A stretch of DNA of 63,647 nt, from the NCBI GenBank assembly GCA_025360815.1, contig JANYBL010000075.1, positions 1 to 63,647 on the forward strand, read 5' to 3'. The stretch is from Burkholderiales bacterium. Lineage in GTDB: Bacteria > Pseudomonadota > Gammaproteobacteria > Burkholderiales > Usitatibacteraceae. Made by a program: the position numbers and the translations under genes. The notes below the pieces were generated by a model. The model made no database searches and was not told the origin of the DNA. It worked only from the letters and a program-made list of their open reading frames with translations. This document shows, one piece after another, positions 28,266 through 38,671 of the stretch (positions are counted from its first letter, which is position 1; every line of letters begins with the position of its first letter).

Positions 28266-29954
28266 CTAGGGTTGTACAACCGAAAATCCAACAGGTGCGA
28301 TACCCGCATTATTCACCACGGTTGGCTCCGCACCATTGGCATTCATCAGCCAAAGGGTCAATGTGCCATCCGGTCGCAGCCACAGAACATCAGAAATGCC
28401 ATCGCCATTGAAATCGCCGGCGCCATAAAACTGCCAAGTCGGATCAGCGCGTAGGTTTGCGTAAAGCAGTGTGCTGATGAGGACTTGCTGGTCACTGCTC
28501 GTGCAGTTCGCATTGGGGTCATCAAAATTCGCAGTCGGCACGGGCAATGGCAGATTATTCGCGTTTAGTGACATCAACGCAATGCCGCCTTGTGTGTTGC
28601 GAAACAATATATCGCCACGACCGCGGCCGGTAAAATCGGCCAGTTTTAAAACGACGTATCCAGTAGGAACGCTGCCCACGTTGAAGTTGGCGCAGGTGCG
28701 GTTGGTGGTTGCCATCAGTGCGCGAATATTGCCTTCGGGACTAATGTAGATCATGTCTGCTGCGCCATCGCTGTTGATGTCAGCAGCGCCCAGCAGCTTC
28801 CAACTCAGCGGTGCGCCGCCGCGCTTACGCACTTGCGGCTCAGACGTCGGATTCGTAAACCAAATGTAGGAAACCCCAGTGTCGCGCGGGTCGTCAGCCA
28901 CGTAGCGCCACGCCAAATCGGCCAAGCCATCGCCGTCCAAATCGCCCACGGCCTGCACATTCCAAGCCATTTTTACCTGCCGAACGATACGCTGTTTCGC
29001 GGGCGAGAAATCAGGCCAAAATACAACATCACCTTTTTCGCCCTGCGTGGTGTTTTGGAACGCCAAATCAGCACGGCCATTGCCGTCAAAATCGCCCACA
29101 CCCACCAGCCTAAAATTGGGACCGGGATCAGCTTGCAGGCTGAATTGGAAAGCATTGTTAACCAACCGACCCACTTGCAGTTGATTGGCAACGGTGGCTG
29201 TTGAGTTTGAGCGCACCAGTACTTGCTCTCTGCCTTTGCCATCGATATCGACTGCCGCCAGCGGTAAACGCCCCACCTTGTTGATATAAGCGAAGTTGGA
29301 TTTTAAAAAAGTGGCACCAGTGGGCAGTGAAATCAAAGGCAAATCGGTAAAGGTGTTGTTTATAAAATAGGTGGGCAAACCAGCAATTGCATCAACCACC
29401 GCCATGCCATCAGGCGAGACTTGACCAAACACAGTAAAGCCGCCATTTTGTGCGTCCAAATTCATGGCGTTATTATCGAGATTAATAAACCATTCCGAAG
29501 TGGCGCTATTGGGATCACCACCAACTTTCGCCATGGCGATGGTGCCGCGCAGGTTGGATCGGCTTGCGCTAAATTCATTTTTAACAGGCACGTTTGGAGG
29601 GATTGCGACGACGTTTTTGGCCACATCATCCCAGTTGTAGCCGCCGCCCTGAATAATGAAACCCGGTACGCTGCGGTGAACAATCGAATTATTGTAACTA
29701 CCGTTGTTCATGTACCTCAAAAAATTGGCCACGGTCAGCGGTGCGCCGGTGTCTTGCAAAACGACGTCGATCGCGCCGAGTGAGGTCTGCATGCGTACCG
29801 TGGTTGCGTCAGCCGGTAGCGTGACCAGAAATGCAGACGCAACCAGAAATGCGAACGTAGCGGAACGCGCAGTTAAAAGCGCGGCGTCTTGTTGACTGAG
29901 GATTGCTTGGTCGAAAATTTTAGAATGGACAAATTGAATAACGATACGAAACAT
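28266..29954 (-). CDS. Exported cyclophilin-type prolyl isomerase fused to FG-GAP/VCBS repeats
   Basis: A 562-residue fusion. A hydrophobic signal (about 33-50) is followed by a cyclophilin domain at about 52-220, recognisable from VRMQTSLGAIDVVLQDT, NFLRYMNNGSYNNSIVHRSVPGFIIQGGG and GFTVFGQVSPDGM. The rest (about 235-560) is at least six FG-GAP/VCBS units with calcium-type loops: DIDGKGREQVL, DFDGNGRADLAF, DLDGDGLADLAW, DINSDGAADMIY, DFTGRGRGDILF and DFNGDGISDVLW. The repeats probably form a propeller for adhesion or protein binding. The N-terminus has about 32 residues before the hydrophobic helix, so the true start may be downstream. It has no operon partner. Confidence 0.85.
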   Translation of the reverse strand: MFRIVIQFVHSKIFDQAILSQQDAALLTARSATFAFLVASAFLVTLPADATTVRMQTSLGAIDVVLQDTGAPLTVANFLRYMNNGSYNNSIVHRSVPGFIIQGGGYNWDDVAKNVVAIPPNVPVKNEFSASRSNLRGTIAMAKVGGDPNSATSEWFINLDNNAMNLDAQNGGFTVFGQVSPDGMAVVDAIAGLPTYFINNTFTDLPLISLPTGATFLKSNFAYINKVGRLPLAAVDIDGKGREQVLVRSNSTATVANQLQVGRLVNNAFQFSLQADPGPNFRLVGVGDFDGNGRADLAFQNTTQGEKGDVVFWPDFSPAKQRIVRQVKMAWNVQAVGDLDGDGLADLAWRYVADDPRDTGVSYIWFTNPTSEPQVRKRGGAPLSWKLLGAADINSDGAADMIYISPEGNIRALMATTNRTCANFNVGSVPTGYVVLKLADFTGRGRGDILFRNTQGGIALMSLNANNLPLPVPTANFDDPNANCTSSDQQVLISTLLYANLRADPTWQFYGAGDFNGDGISDVLWLRPDGTLTLWLMNANGAEPTVVNNAGIAPVGFSVVQP

Positions 29955-30150
29955 GAAAGGGGACTTTTAGAATAAGTAACATTAAATAAGTGGCGGCAAA
30001 AAACTGTCACCATATAGAACAATAGCGATCAACGGATAATTGGGTGTTTGAGCTGGTAGAAAGATTGGTTCGAAACCCTGCTCTGGCTGGGGATTGTGGG
30101 GCAACAATGCTTTGACCGCCGCTCCGGTACTCGTGTTTGTGTGCAAAGTT

Positions 30151-31011
30151 TCATCGTCCGTAAGCGGCCGCTAATCCTACAAACACAACAGCCCCCAAAT
30201 AATTATTATGCAAAAAAGCGTTAAAACATTGGCTAGGGTTACGTTCTCGAATCAAGATGTAATGATAGACCGCAATCGATGCCGCCGCGGCCAAGCCCAT
30301 CCAAAAAGGCCAGCCCAGGCCAATCGTTTTGCCGACGACTGCGAGCGCAACGAGCATCGCCACATTGCAAAACATTACCGCGGCCACATCATATTTCCCA
30401 AACAAGAGTGCGCTGGTTTTGATGCCGATTTTAATATCGTCATCGCGATCGACCATTGCGTACTCCGTATCGTAGGCGATGGTCCAAAACGTATTTGCTA
30501 GCAGCAGCCACCACGCTAATGCGGGTACGTTACCTGTTTGTGCCGCAAACGCCATCGGGATGCCAAAGCCAAACGCAATACCAAGATAGGCTTGCGGCAT
30601 GACAAAAAATCGTTTGGTGAACGGATAGCTTGCCGCTAAGAAGGCAGCAGCAAAAGAATAATAAAGGGTAAGCCGATTCAGGAAAAAGACCACCAACAAA
30701 AACGCGACGAGCGCCAGCGCAGCGGCAACCATCAACGCCTCATGCGGTTGAATTTGCCCAGCCGCCAACGGCCGCTCGGCGGTGCGTTTGACGTGGCCAT
30801 CAAAATCACGATCCGCGTAATCGTTAATCGCGCAGCCCGCCGAACGCATCAGAACGGTGCCCAGTATGAAGACCAACAACACCACCGCTTCCGGCCTGCC
30901 GTTTGAGGCAATCCAAAGCCCCCACATCGTCGGCCACAGTAGCAACAAAATACCGACAGGACGATTTAGACGGACCAATTTCGCGTAGAGAATAAGCTTT
31001 TTTTGAATCAT
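30151..31011 (-). CDS. ubiA: 4-hydroxybenzoate octaprenyltransferase
   Basis: UbiA prenylates 4-hydroxybenzoate in the inner membrane, the second step of ubiquinone synthesis. The 286-residue protein has the two Asp-rich motifs [23 protein letters not shown] (about 62-84) and [20 protein letters not shown] (about 185-204) and eight or nine membrane helices. It overlaps the end of ubiC by four bases, so ubiCA is an operon. Confidence 0.95.
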   Translation of the reverse strand: MIQKKLILYAKLVRLNRPVGILLLLWPTMWGLWIASNGRPEAVVLLVFILGTVLMRSAGCAINDYADRDFDGHVKRTAERPLAAGQIQPHEALMVAAALALVAFLLVVFFLNRLTLYYSFAAAFLAASYPFTKRFFVMPQAYLGIAFGFGIPMAFAAQTGNVPALAWWLLLANTFWTIAYDTEYAMVDRDDDIKIGIKTSALLFGKYDVAAVMFCNVAMLVALAVVGKTIGLGWPFWMGLAAAASIAVYHYILIRERNPSQCFNAFLHNNYLGAVVFVGLAAAYGR

Positions 31012-31616
31012 GATTCTTCCGCATTGCTATCGGCGCCCGGCACTGATAAAAAAACCTCAGTGACGAGCAACGCACGGCCTTGCTTTACAAATACGCTGCG
31101 CCGCGCCCAGATTGTTTTATCAGCAATGTTTGTAACCTTGGCCGCCCGTTGAAACAGCGGGTGGCGGCAATCTATTTTTTTGTATTCCATCGGCAACCGT
31201 GCAACCGTCGGATCATGAAACAACATCTCGGCCAACGGCCTTGAACCCAAATGCGAGAGTCCGCGCCAAGCGCCGCGCAGATCACGCTTTGCCAATACGC
31301 TGTGCGCAAATACGAGGGGTCTATTGCCGGCTCGTAACACGACCTCGCGCACCACGGCAAGCTCGCCGAGACGCAAACGTAGGTCTCGGCGTTCATCGCG
31401 ATTGGGCAATTGTAAATGTTGAATTAACCGAACCAGATTGAATTGTGGCGGTGGTGGCAGTGGCTGTGGTTGCGGTGGCACTCGCGTTTGCGCTTGTGAT
31501 GGTGGCTTTGATATACCCGAGATGATCCGGGCGGTCAGCGATCCGCGATCCGTCAGCCATGTGTGCAGCGGGTGCGGGTGCGGCGGTGGCGCACTGTGCC
31601 ATGCGTCTAATCGCAT
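31008..31616 (-). CDS. ubiC: Chorismate pyruvate-lyase
   Basis: UbiC converts chorismate to 4-hydroxybenzoate and pyruvate, the entry to ubiquinone synthesis. The 202-residue product shows [12 protein letters not shown] near the start, then [26 protein letters not shown] with the catalytic Arg, and RPLAEMLF. Odd features are an N-terminal HPHPL stretch and an inserted Pro/Gln-rich segment ([12 protein letters not shown], about residues 46-57) where the enzyme normally has a short turn, coded by GGT/GGC-type microsatellite DNA at about 31440-31500. The ATG at 31616 was preferred to a TTG at 31634. Overlaps ubiA. Confidence 0.9.
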   Translation of the reverse strand: MRLDAWHSAPPPHPHPLHTWLTDRGSLTARIISGISKPPSQAQTRVPPQPQPLPPPPQFNLVRLIQHLQLPNRDERRDLRLRLGELAVVREVVLRAGNRPLVFAHSVLAKRDLRGAWRGLSHLGSRPLAEMLFHDPTVARLPMEYKKIDCRHPLFQRAAKVTNIADKTIWARRSVFVKQGRALLVTEVFLSVPGADSNAEES

Positions 31617-31638
31617 GAGGCGAAGGGTTCTCAACGAT

Positions 31639-33834
31639 TCAAGCTTTCAAATAATGTTGGCGCGAACCCAGCCAGCGGGCGAGGTGTTTGTCTGCGGCCA
31701 TACTATCGTGTTTTAGCAGCCAATCTGACGCATTCCGCGCAGCTTCGAGCAAATCAATATCACGCTCAATGTCAGCAAAGCGCAGCAACGGCGCACCCGA
31801 TTGGCGCGCGCCCAAGTGCTCGCCGGGGCCGCGCAATAATAAATCCTGACGCGCGATTTCAAAGCCGTCGGTGTTTTCGAAAATGACTTTCAGCCGCGCC
31901 CGCGCGATCTGGCCAACCGGCTGGTGGTACATCAAAATACACATACTTTGCTTCGCGCCTCGTCCTACACGGCCCCGGAGTTGGTGCATTTGTGACAATC
32001 CCATCCGCTCAGCGTGCTCAATCACCATCAGTGATGCATTCGACACATCAACGCCGACTTCAATCACCGTGGTCGCCACCAGCAATTGAATGTCGTTTGC
32101 CACAAAGGCGGCCATCACCTCGTTTTTCTCGGTGGGCTTCATCCGACCATGCACCAGCCCAACTTTCAAATCGGGAAAGGTAGTTTGCATATTGACGTAA
32201 GTGTCCACCGCCGTTTGCAATTGCAGTGTTTCCGATTCTTCAATCAGCGGGCACACCCAATACGCTTGCGCGCCCTTCGTACCATCCAGCCCCGGCTGAC
32301 AGGCTAAGCGAATCCGCTCAATCACTTCATCACGTCGCGAGTCGGCAATCAGCTTGGTGACAATCGGCGTGCGACCCGGCGGCAATTCATCAATCACCGA
32401 GACGTCCAAATCGGCAAAATAACTCATGGAGAGCGTGCGCGGAATTGGCGTCGCGCTCATCATGAGCTGATGCGCCTCTTGCGATTCAGTGGCGTTTGCT
32501 TGCATTTTCCCGCGCGCTTTTTCTCTCAAGGCTAAACGCTGCCCCACGCCGAAGCGATGTTGCTCATCGACAATCGCCAAGCCTAGATTGGCAAACGAAA
32601 CGCCGTCTTGAAAGAGTGCGTGCGTGCCAATCGCCAACTGCGTTGTACCAGCCGCAATTTCGGCAATGGCTTCGCGTTTTTCTTTTGCTTTTAAGCTGCC
32701 GGTGAGCCATGTCACCGTCACGCCAAGCGGCGCCAACAAGCCGGACAATTTTCGATAATGTTGCTCGGCCAAAATTTCTGTCGGCGCCATCAACGCTGCT
32801 TGAAAGCCGTTCTCAATCGCCTGCGCGGCCGCCAATGCCGCGACCACGGTTTTGCCGGAGCCAACATCGCCTTGCAACAAACGCTGCATCGGGTGTGGTG
32901 CCGCTAAGTCCGTCGCGATCTCGTTCGCGGCGCGTTGCTGTGCATGGGTCAGTGCAAATGGCAAAGCCGCTTTAAACGCTTTGGTAAGTTTATTTTTAGT
33001 CGCCAATCGTGGTGCTGATTTGGCATCGCGGGCTGCGCGGGCCTTTTTCATCGCCAATTGTTGCGCCAGTAATTCATCAAACTTAATGCGCCGCCAGCCG
33101 GGATGCGTCCGTTCCATCAAGCTCGCTTGCGGCACGCTTGGCGGTGGCCGGTGCAGGGTCACCACGCTGTCGGCAAAATCATTCAACCGTAATTTTTGCC
33201 TTAGGGTTTCTGGCAGCGCATCATCAAACGCGCCCTTGGCCGTCAAGTTCGCTAGCGCTTTATCAATCGCCTTGCGAATCACCAACTGCACTACGCCCGC
33301 TGTCGTGGCATAAACCGGGGTGAGCGCTTCAGGAACGGGATCGCCGGCGGCCACTAGCTTGTAGCGCGGGTGCACCATTTCCGCACCGCAAAAACCGTGT
33401 TTCACCTCGCCAAACAACCGCAGCCGTTTGCCAACCGCCAGCTGTTTTACTTGGCTACCGTAAAAATTTAAAAACCGTAAGGAGATGACGTCATCGCCAT
33501 CTTGCGCCTGCACCACTAATTGTCGGCGCGGGCGGTAGGTAATCTCATTGTGAATGATCTCGGCCTCGAATTGGCAAGCCACACCGGGCAGCGCATCTCG
33601 GATACGGGTGATGCGAGTTTCATCCTCATAACGAATTGGCAAATGCAGCGCAAAATCCCAATCTCCGCGAAGGCCGATCGCGGCGAGTTTTTGCGTGACC
33701 GATGTGGTGACAGGCGAAGCGACGGGCGGGGCGGCTTTGGCAGCGGTGTGTGCCTTCGTTTTAGCGGTTGGCTTAGACGATGGCGCAGATGATTTCTTGA
33801 TGGTTGGAGTAGCGGGCACGCGGTCGGTCAACAA
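31639..33834 (-). CDS. recG: ATP-dependent DNA helicase RecG
   Basis: RecG reverses stalled forks and migrates Holliday junctions. The 731-residue protein has an N-terminal wedge/OB domain (about 50-240), helicase motifs Walker A GDVGSGKT and DEQH (AIVDEQHRFGVGQR), motif III MSATPIPRTLSM, motif VI HQLRGRVGRG, and the C-terminal TRG-like region. The first 45 residues are a low-complexity Ser/Lys/Ala/Pro tail not typical of the family, and the start codon at 33834 is TTG, so the true start may be further in. It lies 22 bp upstream of ubiC on the same strand. Confidence 0.94.
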   Translation of the reverse strand: MLTDRVPATPTIKKSSAPSSKPTAKTKAHTAAKAAPPVASPVTTSVTQKLAAIGLRGDWDFALHLPIRYEDETRITRIRDALPGVACQFEAEIIHNEITYRPRRQLVVQAQDGDDVISLRFLNFYGSQVKQLAVGKRLRLFGEVKHGFCGAEMVHPRYKLVAAGDPVPEALTPVYATTAGVVQLVIRKAIDKALANLTAKGAFDDALPETLRQKLRLNDFADSVVTLHRPPPSVPQASLMERTHPGWRRIKFDELLAQQLAMKKARAARDAKSAPRLATKNKLTKAFKAALPFALTHAQQRAANEIATDLAAPHPMQRLLQGDVGSGKTVVAALAAAQAIENGFQAALMAPTEILAEQHYRKLSGLLAPLGVTVTWLTGSLKAKEKREAIAEIAAGTTQLAIGTHALFQDGVSFANLGLAIVDEQHRFGVGQRLALREKARGKMQANATESQEAHQLMMSATPIPRTLSMSYFADLDVSVIDELPPGRTPIVTKLIADSRRDEVIERIRLACQPGLDGTKGAQAYWVCPLIEESETLQLQTAVDTYVNMQTTFPDLKVGLVHGRMKPTEKNEVMAAFVANDIQLLVATTVIEVGVDVSNASLMVIEHAERMGLSQMHQLRGRVGRGAKQSMCILMYHQPVGQIARARLKVIFENTDGFEIARQDLLLRGPGEHLGARQSGAPLLRFADIERDIDLLEAARNASDWLLKHDSMAADKHLARWLGSRQHYLKA

Positions 33835-33904
33835 AATGAAAAGCTTGCCATATTGTACCGCTGTGGTCAGGGCATTTAAACAGATTGTTTAGAACCGCAA
33901 ATTG

Positions 33905-34321
33905 TTATCGCGCTGCAGCCGACAGTACCAGCACCCCGTCAATTTCAACTTGTGCGCCGCGCGGTAAAGCGGCCACCCCCAAGGCGGCCCGCGCCGGGTA
34001 GGGTTGCGTGAAATAGGTTGCCATAATCTCATTAACCTTGGCAAAGTTGCCGAGGTCGATCAAATAAATATTCACTTTGACCAAATCATTGAGGCTGCCA
34101 CCGGCTGCTTCACAAACCGCGTTGAGGTTATCGAATACTTGTTTGGTTTGCGCTTCGAATCCATCCACCAAGGCCATCGTGACCGGATCGAGTGGAATTT
34201 GTCCGGAAAGATAAACGGTGCTCAACGCAGTACCCGCTGCGCTGCTCACACGAACTGCTTGTGAATAAGTACCAATGGCGGCGGGGGCGTTCGGTGCGGA
34301 GATAATGGTTTTCATGGTCAT
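33905..34321 (-). CDS. ridA: RidA-family reactive intermediate deaminase
   Basis: A 138-residue YjgF/YER057c/UK114 protein. RidA deaminates reactive enamine/imine intermediates released by PLP enzymes. The core matches: [23 protein letters not shown], and [21 protein letters not shown], including the conserved Arg of the active site. The ATG at 34321 overlaps the spoT stop by four bases; a second ATG two codons on is equally possible. Linkage to spoT is common in betaproteobacteria. Confidence 0.92.
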   Translation of the reverse strand: MTMKTIISAPNAPAAIGTYSQAVRVSSAAGTALSTVYLSGQIPLDPVTMALVDGFEAQTKQVFDNLNAVCEAAGGSLNDLVKVNIYLIDLGNFAKVNEIMATYFTQPYPARAALGVAALPRGAQVEIDGVLVLSAAAR

Positions 34322-36726
34322 TTTTGGTTAGTTTTATTTTCGGCCTTTTGTTCTGCCTTTGAGTCTTTTGCAAGCCCCGATTTCACCCGGGTTAAGCGCA
34401 CCACTTCGGGCAGGTTGCGCATTTGTCGAATCACGCTCGCCAAATGCATGCGATTTTTGACCTCGAGCGTGAATTGCAGCTTGGAATATTTTTCGTCGGT
34501 TGATTGCAGATCGCCCATTTGCACATGCACGATGTTGGAATCTGCGCTCGCAATTTCGGCCGCCAGTTTCGCCAACACACCGCGCCCCTCGGCCACCAGC
34601 AAACGGATATCGACTTTAAACAGTCGATCAATGGTTGGATCCCACTGCACATCAACCCATTTTTCCGCACCCGTTTTGAAGGGATGAATGACGGGGCAAT
34701 CATGGGTGTGAATCAGTAAACCTTGACCGCCCTTCATTTGCCCAATAATCGGATCGCCCGGAATAGGGCGGCAACACGGGGCAAACTGTACAGCCATGTC
34801 CTCGGTACCGCGAATCACCAGCGCTTCTTTGGGGCGATGTTCGGGGTTATCGAGATCGGCGACGGCAAACAGTTTGCGAGCAGCCACCATTGCCAACCGT
34901 TTGCCCAAGCCGATTTCGGTGAGCACTTCTTCTTTCGTTTTGGCGGAGTCGCCTTTGAGCAACCGCTGCCAATGGTTTTTGCCAATATCGTTCGGCGCAA
35001 AATTCAGCGAATGTACCGCTTGAATCAACAGCAATTCGCCCAGCTCCACGGATTCGGCCAATTGCGTGGTTTTCAAATAATGGCGGATATGCGAGCGCGC
35101 ACGGCCCGTCGCGGCATAGTTGAGCCAAGATGGGTTTGGGCGGCCCGTTTCGTCAGTGATGATCTCGATCCGGTCGCCGTTTTTAAGCCGGTTACTAAGC
35201 GGTACGATCTCATCGTTGATCTTCGCACCGACCGCGCGGTTGCCAACATCGGAGTGAACCGAATACGCGAAATCAATCGGCGTGGCACCCTTGGGCAGGG
35301 ATGAAATTTTACCTTTCGGTGAGAACACATAGACCGCGTCCGGAAATAGATCGACCTTAATGTGTTCTAAAAACTCCAACGCATCGCCCGTGCCGGATTG
35401 GATTTCGAGCAGCGATTGAAGCCACTGGTGCGTCTTTTGCTGCATGTCCGAAAGTGACGTGCTTTTCTCATCCAGCGTTTTATAGAGCCAATGCGAGGCT
35501 ACGCCCGCTTCGGCTATCTTGTGCATATCGGCAGTGCGGATTTGCAGCTCAATCGGCGTGCCGTACGGGCCAAACAACGTGGTGTGGAGCGATTGGTAGC
35601 CATTCGCCTTGGGGATCGCTACATAGTCTTTAAATTTTCCGGGGAAAGGTTTGTAGAGCGTGTGTAGTGCGCCCAATGCCACATAGCAGGACGGCATGTC
35701 TTTAACGATAATGCGGAAACCGTAAATATCCAGGACTTCTGAAAACGAAATCGATTTTTCCTGCATCTTTTTATAGACCGACGATAAATGCTTCTCGCGC
35801 CCGGTCACATTAGCTTCCAGATTGAATTCCTTGAGCCGGTTTTTGATGCCGTCGAGAATTTTGCTCACCACTTCGCGACGATTCCCGCGTGCGGCTTTGA
35901 CCGCTTTTTCCAGCACCGAAAAACGGTTCGGATGCAGGAAACGAAATCCCAAATCTTCAAATTCGTAATAAACAGCGTTTAAGCCCAGCCGGTTGGCAAT
36001 CGGCGAATAAATTTCCAGCGTTTCCTTGGCCACGCGCTCTTGTTTGGCTTGGTGCACCGCGTCCAACGTTCGCATGTTGTGCAACCGATCTGCGAGCTTA
36101 ATGAGGATAACGCGAACATCCCGCGCCATCGCCAGCAGCATTTTTCGGAAGTTCTCGGCCTGCGCTTCTTCCAAGGTCGCAAACTGAAGTTTGTCGAGCT
36201 TTGATACGCCATCAACGAGTTCGGCAACGGCTTTGCCGAACTGCTTGGCGATGTCATCTTTGGTGGTGGGTGTGTCCTCGACCACATCGTGCAAAATCGC
36301 CGCGATTAACGCTTGCGCATCCAAATGCCATTGCGCCAAGATCGTCGCGACGGCAAGCGGGTGGGTGATGTAGGGTTCGCCTGATTTGCGGGTTTGGCCT
36401 TCGTGGGCCGCGCGAGCCACCTCGAAAGCAGCTTCGACGTTGGCAACATCAGCCGGTTTGAGATAAGTCGAAATCAGCTGCTTTAACGCAACCGCATTCG
36501 CCTTGATATCATCGAGGGCATTCGCGTTTGTAACGCGATCAATGACACCCGGGTGGGAGCCCATGTGGGGCCTAGTTTGCCCGCCAGATGGCATCGGTAG
36601 TCCAGGCGTGTCGTGCGGCTTGGTTCGTGAAGGACGGCTGCTGCGTGCGGCAGATTTGCCGCCCTGAGCAGGGGCCGCAGAGGCGGGGAATGCGGAGGAC
36701 GGGACGTTTGACATCGAGTTTTCCAT
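34318..36726 (-). CDS. spoT: Bifunctional (p)ppGpp synthase/hydrolase
   Basis: An 802-residue RelA/SpoT homologue that makes and degrades the alarmone (p)ppGpp. The HD hydrolase domain is intact (His122 in [16 protein letters not shown] with HD at 146-147). The synthetase domain has [20 protein letters not shown], the TGS domain [23 protein letters not shown], then a Cys-rich CCRPIPGD region and a C-terminal ACT domain. The first 60 residues are a low-complexity Ser/Pro/Arg-rich tail, so the start may be later. It is 24 bp after rpoZ and coupled to ridA. Confidence 0.94.
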   Translation of the reverse strand: MENSMSNVPSSAFPASAAPAQGGKSAARSSRPSRTKPHDTPGLPMPSGGQTRPHMGSHPGVIDRVTNANALDDIKANAVALKQLISTYLKPADVANVEAAFEVARAAHEGQTRKSGEPYITHPLAVATILAQWHLDAQALIAAILHDVVEDTPTTKDDIAKQFGKAVAELVDGVSKLDKLQFATLEEAQAENFRKMLLAMARDVRVILIKLADRLHNMRTLDAVHQAKQERVAKETLEIYSPIANRLGLNAVYYEFEDLGFRFLHPNRFSVLEKAVKAARGNRREVVSKILDGIKNRLKEFNLEANVTGREKHLSSVYKKMQEKSISFSEVLDIYGFRIIVKDMPSCYVALGALHTLYKPFPGKFKDYVAIPKANGYQSLHTTLFGPYGTPIELQIRTADMHKIAEAGVASHWLYKTLDEKSTSLSDMQQKTHQWLQSLLEIQSGTGDALEFLEHIKVDLFPDAVYVFSPKGKISSLPKGATPIDFAYSVHSDVGNRAVGAKINDEIVPLSNRLKNGDRIEIITDETGRPNPSWLNYAATGRARSHIRHYLKTTQLAESVELGELLLIQAVHSLNFAPNDIGKNHWQRLLKGDSAKTKEEVLTEIGLGKRLAMVAARKLFAVADLDNPEHRPKEALVIRGTEDMAVQFAPCCRPIPGDPIIGQMKGGQGLLIHTHDCPVIHPFKTGAEKWVDVQWDPTIDRLFKVDIRLLVAEGRGVLAKLAAEIASADSNIVHVQMGDLQSTDEKYSKLQFTLEVKNRMHLASVIRQMRNLPEVVRLTRVKSGLAKDSKAEQKAENKTNQK

Positions 36727-36750
36727 CGTGCCCGCCCACCGGCTTGTCGT

Positions 36751-36972
36751 TTACAGCTCGACAGCGTGCGGAATGACTGGTTTCAGAATCTCGACGCCGA
36801 TATGACCGGCGGCAATTTCGCGTAGTGCAACAACGGTTGGTTTGTCGCGACCCGCATCGACATATGGCGCGGCACCGAGGGCCAGTTGGCGAGCACGAGT
36901 GGTGGCAACCAAGGTCAGTTCAAAGCGGTTCGGAATCAACTTAACGCAATCATCAACAGTAATACGAGCCAT
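36751..36972 (-). CDS. rpoZ: RNA polymerase omega subunit
   Basis: Omega helps beta' fold and, with DksA, forms a ppGpp-binding site. The 73-residue product has [30 protein letters not shown], the standard start, and a [19 protein letters not shown] core. The ATG at 36972 with GGAG upstream is preferred to one six codons earlier. It is between gmk and spoT, the conserved order. Confidence 0.95.
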   Translation of the reverse strand: MARITVDDCVKLIPNRFELTLVATTRARQLALGAAPYVDAGRDKPTVVALREIAAGHIGVEILKPVIPHAVEL

Positions 36973-37005
36973 TTCAACTACTCCAATCAAAAATCAGGGA
37001 ACAAA

Positions 37006-37049
37006 AACCACATCCACTAAAGTGCTTGTAGCGGCTTGGTGGTTTGTGG
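37006..37049 (-). terminator. Candidate attenuating hairpin between gmk and rpoZ
   Basis: On the minus strand AAACCAC and GTGGTTT form a 7-bp stem followed by a short T-rich stretch. The loop is about 30 nt, so it is a weak terminator at best. Confidence 0.25.
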
Positions 37050-37110
37050 CATAAATCGAGCAATAAATAAGAATCCGTCGTAATTTGTAGCGAGAACAAG
37101 GATTCAGGAT

Positions 37111-37737
37111 TCAGTTCGGCGGAATTAACCCGGCATGTTTGGCAATCTGCCGTACTGCGGTGAGCCGCAGCGATCGCACAACTGCCATCAAATCGGCCAA
37201 AGCAGTCGCAAAGTCTTGATTGATAATAACATAATCCGCGTTGTCGATATGACGTAAATCCTCGCGGGCCGCTGCGAGGCGGCGTTCAATCACGTCGGCG
37301 GCATCCTTTCCGCGCTTGACCAAACGCTCACGCAGCACCTCGATGGAGGGTGGCAAGATATAAATATAGGTCATATCGGGGAACAATTTGCGCACCTGGC
37401 GTGCGCCCTGCCAGTCGATTTCAAGCAGCACATCAGACCCGAAGGCGCGCCTAGCCTCAATCCAGCGCCTCGATGTGCCGTATAAATTTCCGTAAACTTC
37501 AGCGTATTCTAAGAATTCACCTTCCGCAACCAGCACCATAAACCGCTCGCGTGTCACAAAGCGGTATTCGCGACCCTCTTCCTCGCCCGGACGGGGCGCG
37601 CGGGTGGTGGTGGAAATGGAGAGTTGGATTTCGTTGTCCTCGGCCAAAAGCGCGGCAACCAAGCTTGATTTGCCCGCACCGGATGGGGCAACAATGCAAT
37701 AAAGGCAGCCATTGACTTTGGATTGTGGGTTGGACAT
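37111..37737 (-). CDS. gmk: Guanylate kinase
   Basis: Gmk phosphorylates GMP to GDP. The 208-residue protein has the P-loop VAPSGAGKSSLV (about 12-23), the GMP-binding STTTRAPRPGEEEGREYRFV stretch and DVLLEIDWQGARQVR. Upstream yicC ends 22 bp before it. The order yicC-gmk-rpoZ-spoT is conserved. Confidence 0.95.
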   Translation of the reverse strand: MSNPQSKVNGCLYCIVAPSGAGKSSLVAALLAEDNEIQLSISTTTRAPRPGEEEGREYRFVTRERFMVLVAEGEFLEYAEVYGNLYGTSRRWIEARRAFGSDVLLEIDWQGARQVRKLFPDMTYIYILPPSIEVLRERLVKRGKDAADVIERRLAAAREDLRHIDNADYVIINQDFATALADLMAVVRSLRLTAVRQIAKHAGLIPPN

Positions 37738-37759
37738 GATGATAAAATGTTAGTGCTTG

Positions 37760-38671
37760 CTATTCGATATTCTGAATCTGCTCGCGCATCTGCTCAATGA
37801 GAACCTTCAATTCCACCGATATTTTCGTGGCATCGGTCGAGACTGATTTAGAGCCCAGGGTGTTCGATTCGCGGTTTAGCTCCTGCATTAAAAAATCGAG
37901 GCGTTTACCAATCACGCCGCCGCCTTTGAGCACCCGCCGCACTTCTGCCACATGGGCGGTAAGGCGGTTCAATTCCTCGGCCACATCAATGCGCGACGCG
38001 AATAACACCACCTCTTGCTTGATACGATCGTCGGTCCCCGCGACAGCATAGGCATCACTGAGTTTTTGCATGAGCTTTGCCTGATACGCCACTACTAGTT
38101 GCGGGATCAAGGGCGTTACTTCGCTGACCAGCACATCGATACGATCCAGCCGCTCAATCAGCATGGCAGCCAATTTATCGCCTTCCCGAGAACGGGTGGC
38201 GTTCAGCTCATCAATTGCATGACGCAGCAAGGCGAGTAATTTGTCTTTGGCTTCATCGGTGGCGATGGCCTCTGCCGCCATCACGCCCGGTGCATGCATC
38301 ACTTCCCAAACGGACAGAGGGCGCGCTTCAAATTTTTGCAGAATCGATTTTTGTAGCTCGGCTAAGGCGCCTAGTGCGACATCGTTGGGGGTTAGGGTTT
38401 CACGCGAGGCAACGGGTGTAAAGGTAATGCGGCAGTCTACTTTGCCGCGAGAGAGTTTGGCGGCCACCAGTTCCCGCATCACCGACTCGAGTGAACGTAA
38501 ATCTTCCGGCATCCGCGTTTGGAATTCGAGGTAGCGATGGTTTACTGATTTCAAATCCAGCGCAAAACGACCATCTGGCACTTCGCCGCTAACCGACGCA
38601 AATCCGGTCATACTGATGATTGGTAATATTGGCGAAGCAGATCCAGACGGGGAATGTGGTTTAGTGGCCAT
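37760..38671 (-). CDS. yicC: YicC-family endoribonuclease
   Basis: A 303-residue YicC protein (now regarded as an endoribonuclease family). It has the typical early SMTGFASVSGEV motif, KSVNHRYLEFQTRMPEDLR and the C-terminal RLDFLMQELNRESNTLGSKS with the catalytic-type acidic and Arg residues. The frame is open upstream to 38863, but the ATG at 38671 yields the usual length and places the SMTGFA motif close to the N-terminus (residue 20 on). Divergent from the Ser/Thr kinase gene. Confidence 0.93.
   Translation of the reverse strand: MATKPHSPSGSASPILPIISMTGFASVSGEVPDGRFALDLKSVNHRYLEFQTRMPEDLRSLESVMRELVAAKLSRGKVDCRITFTPVASRETLTPNDVALGALAELQKSILQKFEARPLSVWEVMHAPGVMAAEAIATDEAKDKLLALLRHAIDELNATRSREGDKLAAMLIERLDRIDVLVSEVTPLIPQLVVAYQAKLMQKLSDAYAVAGTDDRIKQEVVLFASRIDVAEELNRLTAHVAEVRRVLKGGGVIGKRLDFLMQELNRESNTLGSKSVSTDATKISVELKVLIEQMREQIQNIE

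Noticed and set aside
34723-35304. A 193-residue frame antisense to spoT
   Set aside because: It lies wholly inside the strongly conserved spoT gene and shows no protein family.
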